A stretch of 44,793 nt of DNA from a virus: IMG/VR virus record IMGVR_UViG_3300020201_000037, positions 1-44,793 of that record; one strand, written 5' to 3'. A program made the position numbers and the translations under genes. Under the pieces are notes generated by a model. The model saw nothing but the letters and a program-made list of their open reading frames with translations, was not told where the DNA came from and searched no databases. Positions 32,421-40,211 of the stretch are shown here, in pieces. Every line of letters starts with the position of its first letter. Positions within the stretch are counted from its first letter, which is position 1.

Positions 32421-33593
32421 TTAATTAGTGGAACTATACGGAACTCCATTTATTTTTACACTCAATAAAGGGTCAAGTTTCACCATTCTATCGATAACAA
32501 CTTGGCAGTATTTCGGGTCTAATTCTATGCCGTAGCACTTGCGCTTTAGCTGGTGGGCTGCTACCATTGTTGAGCCTGAGCCTGAATAGGGGTCGAATAA
32601 AAATAAAGGTGCTTTTATTTTTTCAAATATTTGTTCCAATAATTTCACTGGTTTTTGCGTAGGGTGAAATCTTTTTTTATCACTACTTACAAAACCTTGA
32701 TGTGTTTCTTTTATTATATAGACTGCACCACTTCCATTATACCAAGCAACTTCCGCATCAGCTAAAAAAGCTTCATTATTCTCAAATCTTTTATCCCAAA
32801 CAATCCAGTTCCCTTTTGGTAATTTATCTGAAAAGCAATTTGCGCCAAAGAAAAAGCATTTGTTGCAAATAGCTAAAAAAAATGATGGGTCAAAGTCTTT
32901 TTCATCGTTTTTGATTTTAGGATATTTATTACTTGGCGCCAATCCTCCCTTAAATCTTATGTAATCAGTGTTCCAATCAATCCCATAAGGCGGGTCTGTA
33001 AAAACCATATCCGCTTTCTCCCCATTCATTAACCTTGCAACCGTATCTGAACAAGTTGAATCTCCACACAACAACCGATGCTCTCCAATCTCTATTAAGT
33101 CACCTAAAAATACATCAACTTTTATATTTTCTGGCTCTTCATAGTCGTCTTCTTTTGCCTGTAATTCAGTCTCTAATTCTGTATCCCATTCCGCAGCAGC
33201 AGTAAGCCCCCATTCCGCAAGTGGCAAATCAAACCATTCATTTGCAAGAGCTTCTGTGTCCCATTCCCCAGCAGCGACATTTGAAACGATTGCCTCTTTT
33301 TGTATCTGAGCAACAGTCCAATTTGATGGAATTATTTTGCACGGCACTTCTTTTATATTTAGCTCTTTGCATACCCTCAATCGCATATTGCCAGATATTA
33401 CGACAAACTTTCCGTTCAATTCAAATACCTTTAACTCGTTTGTAAATAAATGAGAATTGTCGTTTTGGATCGACTCTTTAAGTGTCAAATAAGCAACGTC
33501 CTTTATTATTCTTGGGTTCTTGCTAACGCCTTCAATTTGGCCATTATTGCAAACTAACTTTGATGTCTTAATCATCATTGATTCATATATCAT
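32421..33593 (-). CDS. ParB-like / DNA adenine-type methyltransferase fusion
   Basis: 390 residues from the ATG at 33593, whose ATGA overlaps the amidase stop. Residues 1-150 are a ParB/Srx-type nuclease-like domain (ELKVFELNGKFVVISGNMRLRVCKELN). A methyltransferase follows, with LGDLIEIGEHRLLCGDST, catalytic DPPY at about 200-203 and FDPYSGSGST (SAM loop). The order is DPPY before FxGxG, the beta class. Such fusions are frequent in phages and likely modify phage DNA at N6-adenine or N4-cytosine. Confidence 0.9.
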   Translation of the reverse strand: MIYESMMIKTSKLVCNNGQIEGVSKNPRIIKDVAYLTLKESIQNDNSHLFTNELKVFELNGKFVVISGNMRLRVCKELNIKEVPCKIIPSNWTVAQIQKEAIVSNVAAGEWDTEALANEWFDLPLAEWGLTAAAEWDTELETELQAKEDDYEEPENIKVDVFLGDLIEIGEHRLLCGDSTCSDTVARLMNGEKADMVFTDPPYGIDWNTDYIRFKGGLAPSNKYPKIKNDEKDFDPSFFLAICNKCFFFGANCFSDKLPKGNWIVWDKRFENNEAFLADAEVAWYNGSGAVYIIKETHQGFVSSDKKRFHPTQKPVKLLEQIFEKIKAPLFLFDPYSGSGSTMVAAHQLKRKCYGIELDPKYCQVVIDRMVKLDPLLSVKINGVPYSSTN

Positions 33594-34381
33594 ATATCTT
33601 TTAGCATTTTTATAAGGTTTGGAGCTGGGTGAACATCGAGCTTTCTGTCGCCATCGAACGTGCAATGCGAATAAATTCCGCTGTCGATGTTTTTTATGTT
33701 TTTGTAATTTGGGTCAAGTTCAAAGGCTGCATGTGGAAATGAATTTAAAGCATCTCTTGTTTTTTTACCTACAATACCATCCTCAATTAAAAGCGGCATA
33801 GATTTTCTTAATAGCTGCAAATTAAGCATCCTTTGCAATTGCAATCCGTTTTCTAATCGCAAAAGCTTCGGCAATCCACTTGGCTGTATTGCATGCTTTT
33901 TAAGTAAAAACAATAATAGATATTCAAGTGAATCAATCTGTTTGTCGCTAAATTTATGCCAAAATTTATACCCTTTAAATGGGACATCAAGTTCAACTAC
34001 TTGCGATTTTGGCAAAATTGTATTTGCGTAGGTGTAAAAGTTGCCATTCCGAAACGTCAATGGCCCCCAATTACATAGCTCTATTCCAATTGTAGATTGT
34101 TCGATAATTTCAGAACCGCTAAACCACTTGAAGAGGTGGTAATCGTAAAATTCACTATCGAATGCCTGTAATATTTTACCATCCCACGCGCCCCCGCCAT
34201 TCGCTTCTACGCCTCCAATTACAAACGAAGTTCCTTTGCGCTGGCCGTCAGCATTCCAGATATCAATTGTTTGGTATGGACTTGGCCATCCTGCTGTAAA
34301 GTGCAAAACAATAGCTTTTTTGGCTGTTTGTTTTTTAATGTATTCAGTCTCTTTTAATGGGTAATTTATTATTTCTGCCAT
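33590..34381 (-). CDS. N-acetylmuramoyl-L-alanine amidase (endolysin)
   Basis: 263 residues. Amidase_2 features: AIVLHFTAG with zinc ligand His27, TSFVIGG, TIGIELCNWG, and a final SHCTFDGDRKLDVHP carrying the second His. Between them, at about 185-225, is LIEDGIVGKKTRDALNSF, a peptidoglycan-binding type motif inserted in the middle of the catalytic fold rather than at an end. It cleaves cell wall at lysis. No signal peptide, so a holin is needed. Confidence 0.85.
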   Translation of the reverse strand: MAEIINYPLKETEYIKKQTAKKAIVLHFTAGWPSPYQTIDIWNADGQRKGTSFVIGGVEANGGGAWDGKILQAFDSEFYDYHLFKWFSGSEIIEQSTIGIELCNWGPLTFRNGNFYTYANTILPKSQVVELDVPFKGYKFWHKFSDKQIDSLEYLLLFLLKKHAIQPSGLPKLLRLENGLQLQRMLNLQLLRKSMPLLIEDGIVGKKTRDALNSFPHAAFELDPNYKNIKNIDSGIYSHCTFDGDRKLDVHPAPNLIKMLKDI

Positions 34382-34929
34382 ATATCTAAGTCTTTTTTTT
34401 CAACAAATATAGGATACCAAGAGTCTTTAACCGATGACATAATCATAGAAACGCCATAACAATTAAAAGAGTTGAAAAAGTCGCATTGACTCATTGCCCA
34501 AACATTTCCACTGCCTGCCGAATCCATTAATATCAACACACCTGTATTTACTTCATAATAACATGCAATTGTGTGCTTAACACTCTTGCTCATTATGTTA
34601 AAAATAAGCAGACAATAAAGACTCTTGTTTATTAGTAAAATAATTTCTTCATCTTTTATTGATTGAAATGGATAAAGTTGACTAAAATCATCTTCATTTA
34701 TGAATCTACTTGGGTGGTAGCATAAAAGAATCGGAACTGTGTCTTTATCTTCAGTTATAGAATTTACAATTTCGCACATTTCAGAAACAGCGTAACCGCA
34801 CTTTTTTGATGGAAACAACTCCAGTGCATTTGCTGCATTATCGCTCGTGTGTAATAGATTTGCTATTGCATAAACTACACAATGGCCAGCTTCATTGCCA
34901 TAAAATTTTGGCTTTATTTTTAGTTTCAT
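34369..34929 (-). CDS. Papain-like (C39-type) cysteine peptidase or hydrolase
   Basis: 186 residues from the ATG at 34929. The pattern NEAGHCVVYAIANLL (Cys17), KHTIACYY (His119) and LILMDSAG (Asp136) fits a Cys-His-Asp papain-fold triad. It overlaps the amidase by 13 bases, so a lysis or peptide-cleaving role is plausible. There is no secretion signal. A terminator hairpin lies just before its start. Confidence 0.55.
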   Translation of the reverse strand: MKLKIKPKFYGNEAGHCVVYAIANLLHTSDNAANALELFPSKKCGYAVSEMCEIVNSITEDKDTVPILLCYHPSRFINEDDFSQLYPFQSIKDEEIILLINKSLYCLLIFNIMSKSVKHTIACYYEVNTGVLILMDSAGSGNVWAMSQCDFFNSFNCYGVSMIMSSVKDSWYPIFVEKKDLDIWQK

Positions 34930-34936
34930 ATTTATT

Positions 34937-34967
34937 TTAAAAAAGCCGAATGCGATAAACATTCGGC
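34937..34967 (-). terminator. Terminator between 34984 and 34929 genes
   Basis: GCCGAATG (34945-34952) pairs with CATTCGGC (34960-34967). On the minus strand the stem is followed by TTTTTT. A strong intrinsic terminator within a co-directional gene row. Confidence 0.82.
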
Positions 34968-34983
34968 CATGAAATTAAATAAA

Positions 34984-35277
34984 TTAAGTTTCTTTTGCAA
35001 TTTTATCGCTCATCTCTTCAGCATCTTTTTTGCTAATAATATTTAGCCCTGATAAAAGACGCTTCATTTCTTTTATGTGTGTAGCTCTTCTACCTTCATT
35101 ATTTTTAATTTTTGAAAGCCTTGTGTTTATTTGCTTTCTATACCATTTTGCTGAGTCTTTTTCTTCTATCCTTTCGCCAACTTTTGTTTGATATATAGAT
35201 ACAGACTCTTTTAATAGTATTTCCTCAAAGCTTTCAACTCCTGCTTTCTCTCCAAAGCTGTCCCTTGCGAAGGCCAT
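34984..35277 (-). CDS. Hypothetical helical protein
   Basis: 97 residues, highly charged and helical (KESVSIYQTKVGERIEEKDSAKW), ending DAEEMSDKIAKET. No membrane segment or known motif. It lies 11 bases after the preceding gene, which may be co-transcribed with it. Possibly a DNA- or terminase-associated factor, but this is a guess from location. Confidence 0.5.
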   Translation of the reverse strand: MAFARDSFGEKAGVESFEEILLKESVSIYQTKVGERIEEKDSAKWYRKQINTRLSKIKNNEGRRATHIKEMKRLLSGLNIISKKDAEEMSDKIAKET

Positions 35278-35288
35278 AGGAACAGCTA

Positions 35289-36263
35289 TTAGGGGTTTGT
35301 ATATAGCGCGTCTCTCTTTTCGTTACGCTCATTTTCTCCACTTCTTTGGCCAACAACATTGCCATTTCCGACGCCATTTGGATGCTGCTTTACTTCTTTT
35401 GGCAGTTGAATTTGCACCAAATCAGCACACTCGGAAACCACAAGCAGCACGCCAAAAATTAAAGGCAACGTGCCAATTATTGTTAAAAATTTCCAGATTA
35501 TGCTGGTTCTATTTTCGTTTTGGCTTGTCACTTTTACAGATGTATTCTCTGCATCTGCAATTATCTTATCAGCTCTCAAATTCTCTCGTGCCTCTGTTTT
35601 TGATAGCGCATTCTTTGCGGCCTGCAATTCTTTTGCACCTTTTTGAGCCCAAAAAGCAGCTATCTTGTTTGCCTCCACCATGGCCCATTCATTTTTTTGC
35701 TTTACAAGTCTTTTTATTTCTGCTGATGTATTAGCAGATGTATTGGCCAAAATAGAGCCTTCTATTTTTGTTATTTCGTCTCTATGTGGCTGTAAAGCTT
35801 TATTGACTTCTTTTCTCTCTGCACTTGCTACAACATTTAGCATCGGCGCATTAAAAGAGGATGCCATGCCAGCCGCTAAAGCTGAACCGCCCCACGATGT
35901 TACAAAAGATGCAGCCACTCCAAAAAGCCAAACGCAAGCTAATAATACGGCGCCTGTTTTACGTAATATCGACATATTGAATCGGCCTGTGGACCAGGCA
36001 ATCACTTCTGGAATTACCATTTTCCCAAGCCTGATGTTTATTTTAAAATCTATAATGTGCGCAATAACCAAGGCGCATAAAAATGAAATAACGCAAAGAT
36101 ATGGCGCATTTTCTATCGTTGCTTTTGGGTAGACCATGGCAACAAAAACAGCAGCAATACAAATTGCAGTAGTTATTGTAGATATATAAAACAGCGCATT
36201 ATAGATGCTCGTTCTTGCTTTAGATATGCCTTTTGCATTCTCATTTTTAAATTCTTGTTTCAT
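35289..36263 (-). CDS. Multi-pass membrane protein with coiled coil
   Basis: 324 residues from the ATG at 36263. Hydrophobic segments at about 20-45, 50-70, 100-125 and 270-290, with a long Lys/Ala/Glu helical region (about 150-260) between the third and fourth. Large for a holin. It is in the same row as the amidase, so it could affect the membrane at lysis or exclude other phages. No family recognised. Confidence 0.55.
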   Translation of the reverse strand: MKQEFKNENAKGISKARTSIYNALFYISTITTAICIAAVFVAMVYPKATIENAPYLCVISFLCALVIAHIIDFKINIRLGKMVIPEVIAWSTGRFNMSILRKTGAVLLACVWLFGVAASFVTSWGGSALAAGMASSFNAPMLNVVASAERKEVNKALQPHRDEITKIEGSILANTSANTSAEIKRLVKQKNEWAMVEANKIAAFWAQKGAKELQAAKNALSKTEARENLRADKIIADAENTSVKVTSQNENRTSIIWKFLTIIGTLPLIFGVLLVVSECADLVQIQLPKEVKQHPNGVGNGNVVGQRSGENERNEKRDALYTNP

Positions 36264-36297
36264 TGTTTCATTGTTTTGATGTGATGTGAGTAATCTT

Positions 36298-36504
36298 TTA
36301 TGCTTTGTTTTTAACACCCCAAGTTACTGTTTCGGTTTCTTGGTCGTATTCTTTAATTAATGTCTCGAAAGCCCTTTCCTCTTCTGGTAGTTTCTGTGCA
36401 ATAATTTGCTCTTTTTTTTTAATTTCTAAATCAATTTCATGTTTAGATTTATTAAAAAAGTCTAAGACTAAAGACAGGATTAATAATATAATAAAAATAA
36501 TCAT
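36298..36504 (-). CDS. Small membrane protein, possible holin or spanin
   Basis: 68 residues: one N-terminal transmembrane helix (MIIFIILLILSLVLDFF) then a charged helix (HEIDLEIKKKEQIIAQKLPEEE). Single-helix size and lysis-region location fit a class III holin or an inner-membrane spanin. Sequence alone cannot separate these. Confidence 0.5.
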   Translation of the reverse strand: MIIFIILLILSLVLDFFNKSKHEIDLEIKKKEQIIAQKLPEEERAFETLIKEYDQETETVTWGVKNKA

Positions 36505-36508
36505 AAAT

Positions 36509-36922
36509 TTAATCTTTATGCGAAAAGCGCGTTCCTTTTATTTTCTTTCCAGTGCGCGCAGCTTTTACGAAAGTACTGTAATGTATGTTAAAAAAGATTG
36601 CTGCTTCTGAGCAAGAGCCAAAAGTTAAAATCTTGCCATTTTCAAGGATAGCTTCAACTTCTCTTACATTAAAGCCCTTTCTTTTTGACTTTAATTTCAC
36701 AAAAGCTTCTATCTCTTTTATTAAGAAAAAAGCTTTTTTTGACTCCCCTAGCAATTGCACTATTTGCCCATCTTCTACAATTGCAAGTTGTGGGAAAAAC
36801 TCCTCAATATGCCCAGCCCTTACATTGTAATTCATCGAAGACAATACGCAAGTGGTTGTGTACTTGGGATTTATGAGCATTGCGGCCTCTAAACAATCCG
36901 CATATTTTTTATTTTCTTCCAT
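36509..36922 (-). CDS. NUMOD-like DNA-binding protein
   Basis: 137 residues. The C-terminal half (about 85-137) has GKILTFGSCSEAAIFFNIH then YSTFVKAARTGKKIKGTRFSH, the pattern of NUMOD1 helix-turn-helix repeats found next to homing endonucleases. There is no nuclease domain here. Residues 1-80 carry a repeated version (QIVQLLGESKKAFFLIKEIE). It overlaps the resolvase gene by 34 bases. Possibly a free-standing regulator. Confidence 0.55.
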   Translation of the reverse strand: MEENKKYADCLEAAMLINPKYTTTCVLSSMNYNVRAGHIEEFFPQLAIVEDGQIVQLLGESKKAFFLIKEIEAFVKLKSKRKGFNVREVEAILENGKILTFGSCSEAAIFFNIHYSTFVKAARTGKKIKGTRFSHKD

Positions 36923-37389
36923 TTTATTGCTTTGATTGCTAGTAAAAAAGCATCTCTTTCGTCTTGCTCTCCTTTTAGCCCTTTATAATTTAATAATTTA
37001 ATGCGCTCTTGGTGCGCAATGTTTAAGAATATAGAATTGTCTGTTATCTTTTTGCCCTTTTGTAAAGGTGACAACTCTAAGACATTTTCTTTGCCTGCTT
37101 TTTGCATACAAATGTCGACTGTAATTTGACTAATTGCCATGTTTTTTCCAACATCGCGGCTCTTCTTTGCGATAATGGATTTACTGCCAGACATGTCAAA
37201 TGTTTCATTTTGCAGGTTACTGTTTTCTATACAATAAAAAGCGTTATGAGGTGCGTCAATTAGCCAGCAAACAAAGCCATGTACATCTATAAACTTTATA
37301 AAATTTGCTGTTAAATCTTCATCGATAACGCAAATTGCAAACCCATTTTTTCTAAAGGATGGGTCAATCCCTATAAAACATGTTTCCAT
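36889..37389 (-). CDS. RuvC-like Holliday junction resolvase
   Basis: 166 residues. RNase H-fold signature with Asp9 in CFIGIDPSFRKNGFAI, an acidic residue near ENSNLQ (about 55) and DERDAFLLAIKA near the C-terminus (about 143-148), the spacing of RuvC-type resolvases. It would resolve branched DNA before packaging. Preceded by a promoter (37487-37518) and a hairpin. Confidence 0.75.
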   Translation of the reverse strand: METCFIGIDPSFRKNGFAICVIDEDLTANFIKFIDVHGFVCWLIDAPHNAFYCIENSNLQNETFDMSGSKSIIAKKSRDVGKNMAISQITVDICMQKAGKENVLELSPLQKGKKITDNSIFLNIAHQERIKLLNYKGLKGEQDERDAFLLAIKAIKWKKIKNMRIV

Positions 37390-37400
37390 TTTTTTGCTTT

Positions 37401-37433
37401 AAAAAAGGGGGCTGGACTTTAACGCAAGCCCCC
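37401..37433 (-). terminator. Terminator-like hairpin before the resolvase
   Basis: GGGGGCT (37407-37413) pairs with AGCCCCC (37427-37433), followed on the minus strand by six T. It lies downstream of the promoter at 37487 and upstream of the ATG at 37389, so it could either end the replication operon or attenuate the resolvase operon. Confidence 0.75.
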
Positions 37434-37486
37434 TGACTTTGAAAACAACCTTAAAAACCCAAGACAGGTTTTGACTTTAACACACA

Positions 37487-37518
37487 CAAATTTAACTTAG
37501 AAAAAACATAGTTGCAAG
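37487..37518 (-). promoter_or_regulatory. Promoter for the resolvase/terminase row
   Basis: On the minus strand CTTG (37515-37518), 20 bases, TAAATTTG (37487-37494). The surroundings ATAACTTGCAA match the recT promoter. Confidence 0.6.
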
Positions 37519-37536
37519 TTATTTTTAAAATTTATT

Positions 37537-38277
37537 TTATTTTTTAAAGAATTGGAACAAAATAAGTTTAGAATAAATACTTTTCGCTATACTCTTAAAG
37601 TCTTTATTTGCATTAAATTCTCCGACTTCCACTGTTTCCAAGAACATTTGTATATTTCTTGCTAGTATAAATTTTCCTGCATCGCGCGCAAATGCTTGTT
37701 CTGTTAGCTTGCTTTGCTTTGCAAGCTCTAAGCTTTTTTGCCAAATTTCTTTTTTACACTCCGCGCTTGGCTGTATAATGTTTTCTTGTATTGCCAGCTC
37801 TCCCCAGTGCACTGGGATTGATTCCCATGCGCTAAAAACAATGTCTCCTGAAATTGCTTGCTTTATTTTTATACAAATTTCTGCCCTTGCGTTTTTATTT
37901 CTAATTTCTGCTTCGAGAGCTTTACTTTCCTGCAAACGCTCCTCTTTAGCGACTTCTATTTTAGCGACTTCTATTTTCCTAAAATCTTTGTAAGCTCTTA
38001 AAACTTGGCCCAGCAAATCGACTGTCATGATGCCAAAATATGCGCGCAAATGCAAGTCTTTAAATTCGCCAGCTGAGCACATAGAAAATGCTTGTCTTAT
38101 CTCTCCGCTACCCAAAAAAGAAAACTTTTCGTTTACAAATCGAATACATTCTCTAATAACTTCTCTGTCGTTTTTAGACTCTGAGATGCCAAGATAATTT
38201 GCCATGCAATAGATTATTTCACCACTTAACAATTTTTTATTTTCAATTTCTGACATTTTACGAAACGGCAAAATCAT
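37537..38277 (-). CDS. Hypothetical replication-linked protein
   Basis: 246 residues from the ATG at 38277; the frame is open up to 38397 but that would overlap the replication gene by 98 bases, so a start after its stop is preferred (38256 is another option). Helical, with a coiled coil at about 105-135 (FRKIEVAKIEVAKEERLQESKAL, which contains an exact IEVAK duplication). It follows the initiator, where helicase loaders often sit, but no AAA motif is present. Confidence 0.5.
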   Translation of the reverse strand: MILPFRKMSEIENKKLLSGEIIYCMANYLGISESKNDREVIRECIRFVNEKFSFLGSGEIRQAFSMCSAGEFKDLHLRAYFGIMTVDLLGQVLRAYKDFRKIEVAKIEVAKEERLQESKALEAEIRNKNARAEICIKIKQAISGDIVFSAWESIPVHWGELAIQENIIQPSAECKKEIWQKSLELAKQSKLTEQAFARDAGKFILARNIQMFLETVEVGEFNANKDFKSIAKSIYSKLILFQFFKK

Positions 38278-38299
38278 GCCCTCTAAAATTACTTTTATT

Positions 38300-39331
38300 T
38301 TAGAAAGGTGCACTAGGCTCTTCACCTTGTGCAAAATCTCTAAACATTCGCTCGAATCTTGTAGAGCCTGTTGGGTTGTTTTTACTACTATCGACATAAA
38401 GGGGGTTATTTTGGACTATCTCTAGTTGGGTTATATAAAGGTCAAACTTTGGTGAGAAAATCGTTTGTGGGCATACGTAGCGCATCATTCTGGCATCATT
38501 ACCCCATTCTTTGTGTTTAAAAATTAAAACATCTAAGCATTGTTGCAAATTATAGCCCTTTTCGATGGTTTTTTGGATAATTTTAGCATGGTCGTATCTT
38601 TCAAATAATTTTCTTGTTTTAGGAATCTTAAAACTAATGCCGTTTAGCTTTGTGAACAATGCTAATATTTCACACACTTCAAAAAAGTTTTTTGCGGTGT
38701 CTGCATCCTGCTCTTCTTTTTTTGCGCAACTTTTTTCTTTCTTTATTTTTTGTTTTTCTTCTTCTAAAATAAAAATTTCATTTTTTGGTGCGGTCGCTGA
38801 GCTTTGCTCTGCACAAAGCTCTTGTTCTTTATTAATTATATTACTATTAATCTTATTAGTATAATAGTTCGGATCTAGATCCGATGGGGGTACGGATCTA
38901 GATCCGATGGGGTACGGATTCAAATCCGATGGTTCGGATTCTAATCCGATGCTTTTTAGGTGCGAATTATTGCTAATTTCTTGCACGGTTTCAAAATTTA
39001 TACTATCCAATAATGCGGTTTGGCAGTATAGTGTCATACCTATTATTTTGCTATTCGGATGGTATAAAAAGAATCCGTTTTCTGTTAATACTTTCATTCG
39101 CCTGTAAATTGTATCTTTTTTTATGCCTAAAAGCGGCAAATTATCTGATATTAATTTGTGTGAAATCCAAGTGTACGCAATGCCGTCGCATGCAACTTTT
39201 GTTGCCTTAGAATTTGAGAACCAGGCACAGCAAAATTCCAATAGATGCGCATCTATTATATCAAGATTTAGCCCATTTTTTAGGTTCAAATCAATAATTG
39301 CTTTTTGGTTTATTGTTAGTGTAAATTTCAT
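38300..39331 (-). CDS. Phage replication initiator with conserved C-terminal domain
   Basis: 343 residues from the ATG at 39331. The N-terminal third is a winged-helix initiator-like domain (ATKVACDGIAYTWISHKLISDNLP, KKDTIYRRMKVLTENGFF). A low-complexity linker (about 125-205) is encoded by the iteron origin. The C-terminal part (about 230-305) fits the conserved phage C-terminal domain of O-like proteins: IPKTRKLF, NLQQCLDVLIFKHKEW, ARMMRYVCPQTIFSPKF. It would bind the origin and recruit host helicase. Confidence 0.8.
   Translation of the reverse strand: MKFTLTINQKAIIDLNLKNGLNLDIIDAHLLEFCCAWFSNSKATKVACDGIAYTWISHKLISDNLPLLGIKKDTIYRRMKVLTENGFFLYHPNSKIIGMTLYCQTALLDSINFETVQEISNNSHLKSIGLESEPSDLNPYPIGSRSVPPSDLDPNYYTNKINSNIINKEQELCAEQSSATAPKNEIFILEEEKQKIKKEKSCAKKEEQDADTAKNFFEVCEILALFTKLNGISFKIPKTRKLFERYDHAKIIQKTIEKGYNLQQCLDVLIFKHKEWGNDARMMRYVCPQTIFSPKFDLYITQLEIVQNNPLYVDSSKNNPTGSTRFERMFRDFAQGEEPSAPF
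38826..38948. other. Predicted replication origin: four iterons plus AT-rich tract
   Basis: Four palindromic iterons: CGGATCTAGATCCG at 38870 and 38893, CGGATTCAAATCCG at 38915 and CGGATTCTAATCCG at 38935, 20-23 bp apart, each followed by ATGG-type sequence. Next to them (38826-38867) is about 40 bp of nearly pure A/T, a likely melting region. The set lies inside the initiator gene, as in lambda ori within O. Confidence 0.8.
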
Positions 39332-39367
39332 ATTTATAAAATAATAAAGCTCCACAATGCTTCGGCG

Positions 39368-39435
39368 GTAGGACTCGCTTTAGCATAGCAGAGCTATGTT
39401 TTTTGTTTCTTTTAAGTAAAATTATTGAGTCCTAC
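39368..39435 (-). promoter_or_regulatory. Long intergenic stem-loop in initiator leader
   Basis: GTAGGACTC (39368-39376) pairs with GAGTCCTAC (39427-39435), enclosing a perfect small hairpin CATAGC-AGA-GCTATG. It covers most of the gene-free gap 39332-39469. On the minus strand it would be in the leader of the initiator; on the plus strand the inner hairpin is followed by six T. It may control replication-gene expression. Confidence 0.45.
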
Positions 39436-39469
39436 TTCAATTTTTACACTGCAATATAGCTAAGAAAAA

Positions 39470-39712
39470 CTACTCTTGCAAGTGTGAAATTGAATCAGCA
39501 TACTGTTGTAGCTCTTTTAAATCTTTTTCGAGCCCTGTTTTTGTTGTAACAATAACCCGATGGCCGAACTTATTATTAAAATGCAAGCTAAATTTAAAAG
39601 CTGAACTAGAACGCAGTAAACAACATTGCACAATTGTATATATCCCACATCTGTACTTGTACCCATCTTTAACCCATTCTTTGTTTGCCATAGTTTTTTT
39701 CTTTTTCGCCAT
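39470..39712 (-). CDS. Hypothetical basic protein
   Basis: 80 residues (or 73 from the Met at 39691). Lys-rich start (MAKKKKTMANKEW), then strands and a Cys pair (CCLL), with an amphipathic helix near the end (GLEKDLKELQQYADSI). It overlaps the preceding gene by 44 bases with the first start. Small basic protein in the replication row; function unknown. Confidence 0.5.
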   Translation of the reverse strand: MAKKKKTMANKEWVKDGYKYRCGIYTIVQCCLLRSSSAFKFSLHFNNKFGHRVIVTTKTGLEKDLKELQQYADSISHLQE

Positions 39713-39878
39713 TTGCTGGAGGCGCGATGATTGGAATAGATGAATTTACTGTCGTAATTGCGTATAAAAAAGATACCGCATTTATCAAATCAGTTCTCTC
39801 GTTTATGCAAAGAATATTAGCAATGTCGGCAGGGCGCATATACCCTACAGACTGTAAATGATTTATTATTTTCTCCAT
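39669..39878 (-). CDS. Hypothetical winged-helix-like protein
   Basis: 69 residues. INHLQSVGYMRPADIANILCINERTDLINAVSFLY has the helix-turn-helix-wing rhythm of small regulators; the C-terminus is Pro/Lys-rich. The start overlaps the stop of the PPRIAWC gene by one base (TAATG). Possibly an early regulator, but the domain call is weak. Confidence 0.45.
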   Translation of the reverse strand: MEKIINHLQSVGYMRPADIANILCINERTDLINAVSFLYAITTVNSSIPIIAPPANGEKEKNYGKQRMG

Positions 39879-40147
39879 TATTTTAGTTGTTTAATTTTGG
39901 CTTCACACCACTCAATGCGCGGCGGCATTTCGTAAGGTTTGAAAAGATAAACGCTTAGCGTGTGCGAAATGCTGTTTTGCTGCACAAGTTCTGCTTTTAT
40001 GATGCCTAAAATATATAATCTGGCGAAATCGCTAATTTTATTATAAAATTGAAGCGAGATTAGTGCTCTGCACATGCCGCTGCATGGAGATTCCTTCATT
40101 CTTTCTATCAACAGCTCAAACGCTGCGATTTTCTTTGAGGTTGTCAT
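39878..40147 (-). CDS. PPRIAWC-family small protein
   Basis: 89 residues. KIAAFELLIERMKESPCSGMCRAL at the N-terminus and FKPYEMPPRIEWCEAKIKQL at the C-terminus; very close to the protein at 4416-4679. It follows the LRR gene at 40209 and begins after the leader AAAAAAACAACCAC. The same LRR-then-PPRIAWC order occurs at 29537-30551. Confidence 0.75.
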   Translation of the reverse strand: MTTSKKIAAFELLIERMKESPCSGMCRALISLQFYNKISDFARLYILGIIKAELVQQNSISHTLSVYLFKPYEMPPRIEWCEAKIKQLK

Positions 40148-40164
40148 GTGGTTGTTTTTTTTGT

Positions 40165-40211
40165 GATGAAATGAATGAGCCTTTTACGGACTTGCTCAGG
40201 TCGGGATGCTA
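40165..40211 (-). repeat. 47-bp repeat at the LRR stop codon, copy 1
   Basis: Matches 41954-42000 at 41 of 47 positions. It includes the LRR stop codon and reads into the leader of the next gene; TGAGC / GCTCA inside it can form a small hairpin. Two LRR genes ending in the same element suggests duplication of an LRR-plus-tail cassette. Confidence 0.7.

Noticed and set aside
36509-36922. Homing endonuclease
   Set aside because: NUMOD-like helix-turn-helix repeats are present but no GIY-YIG or HNH catalytic motif.
38870-38948. Short CRISPR array
   Set aside because: The four units are 20-23 bp apart with palindromic cores and no spacers of typical length; they fit origin iterons.
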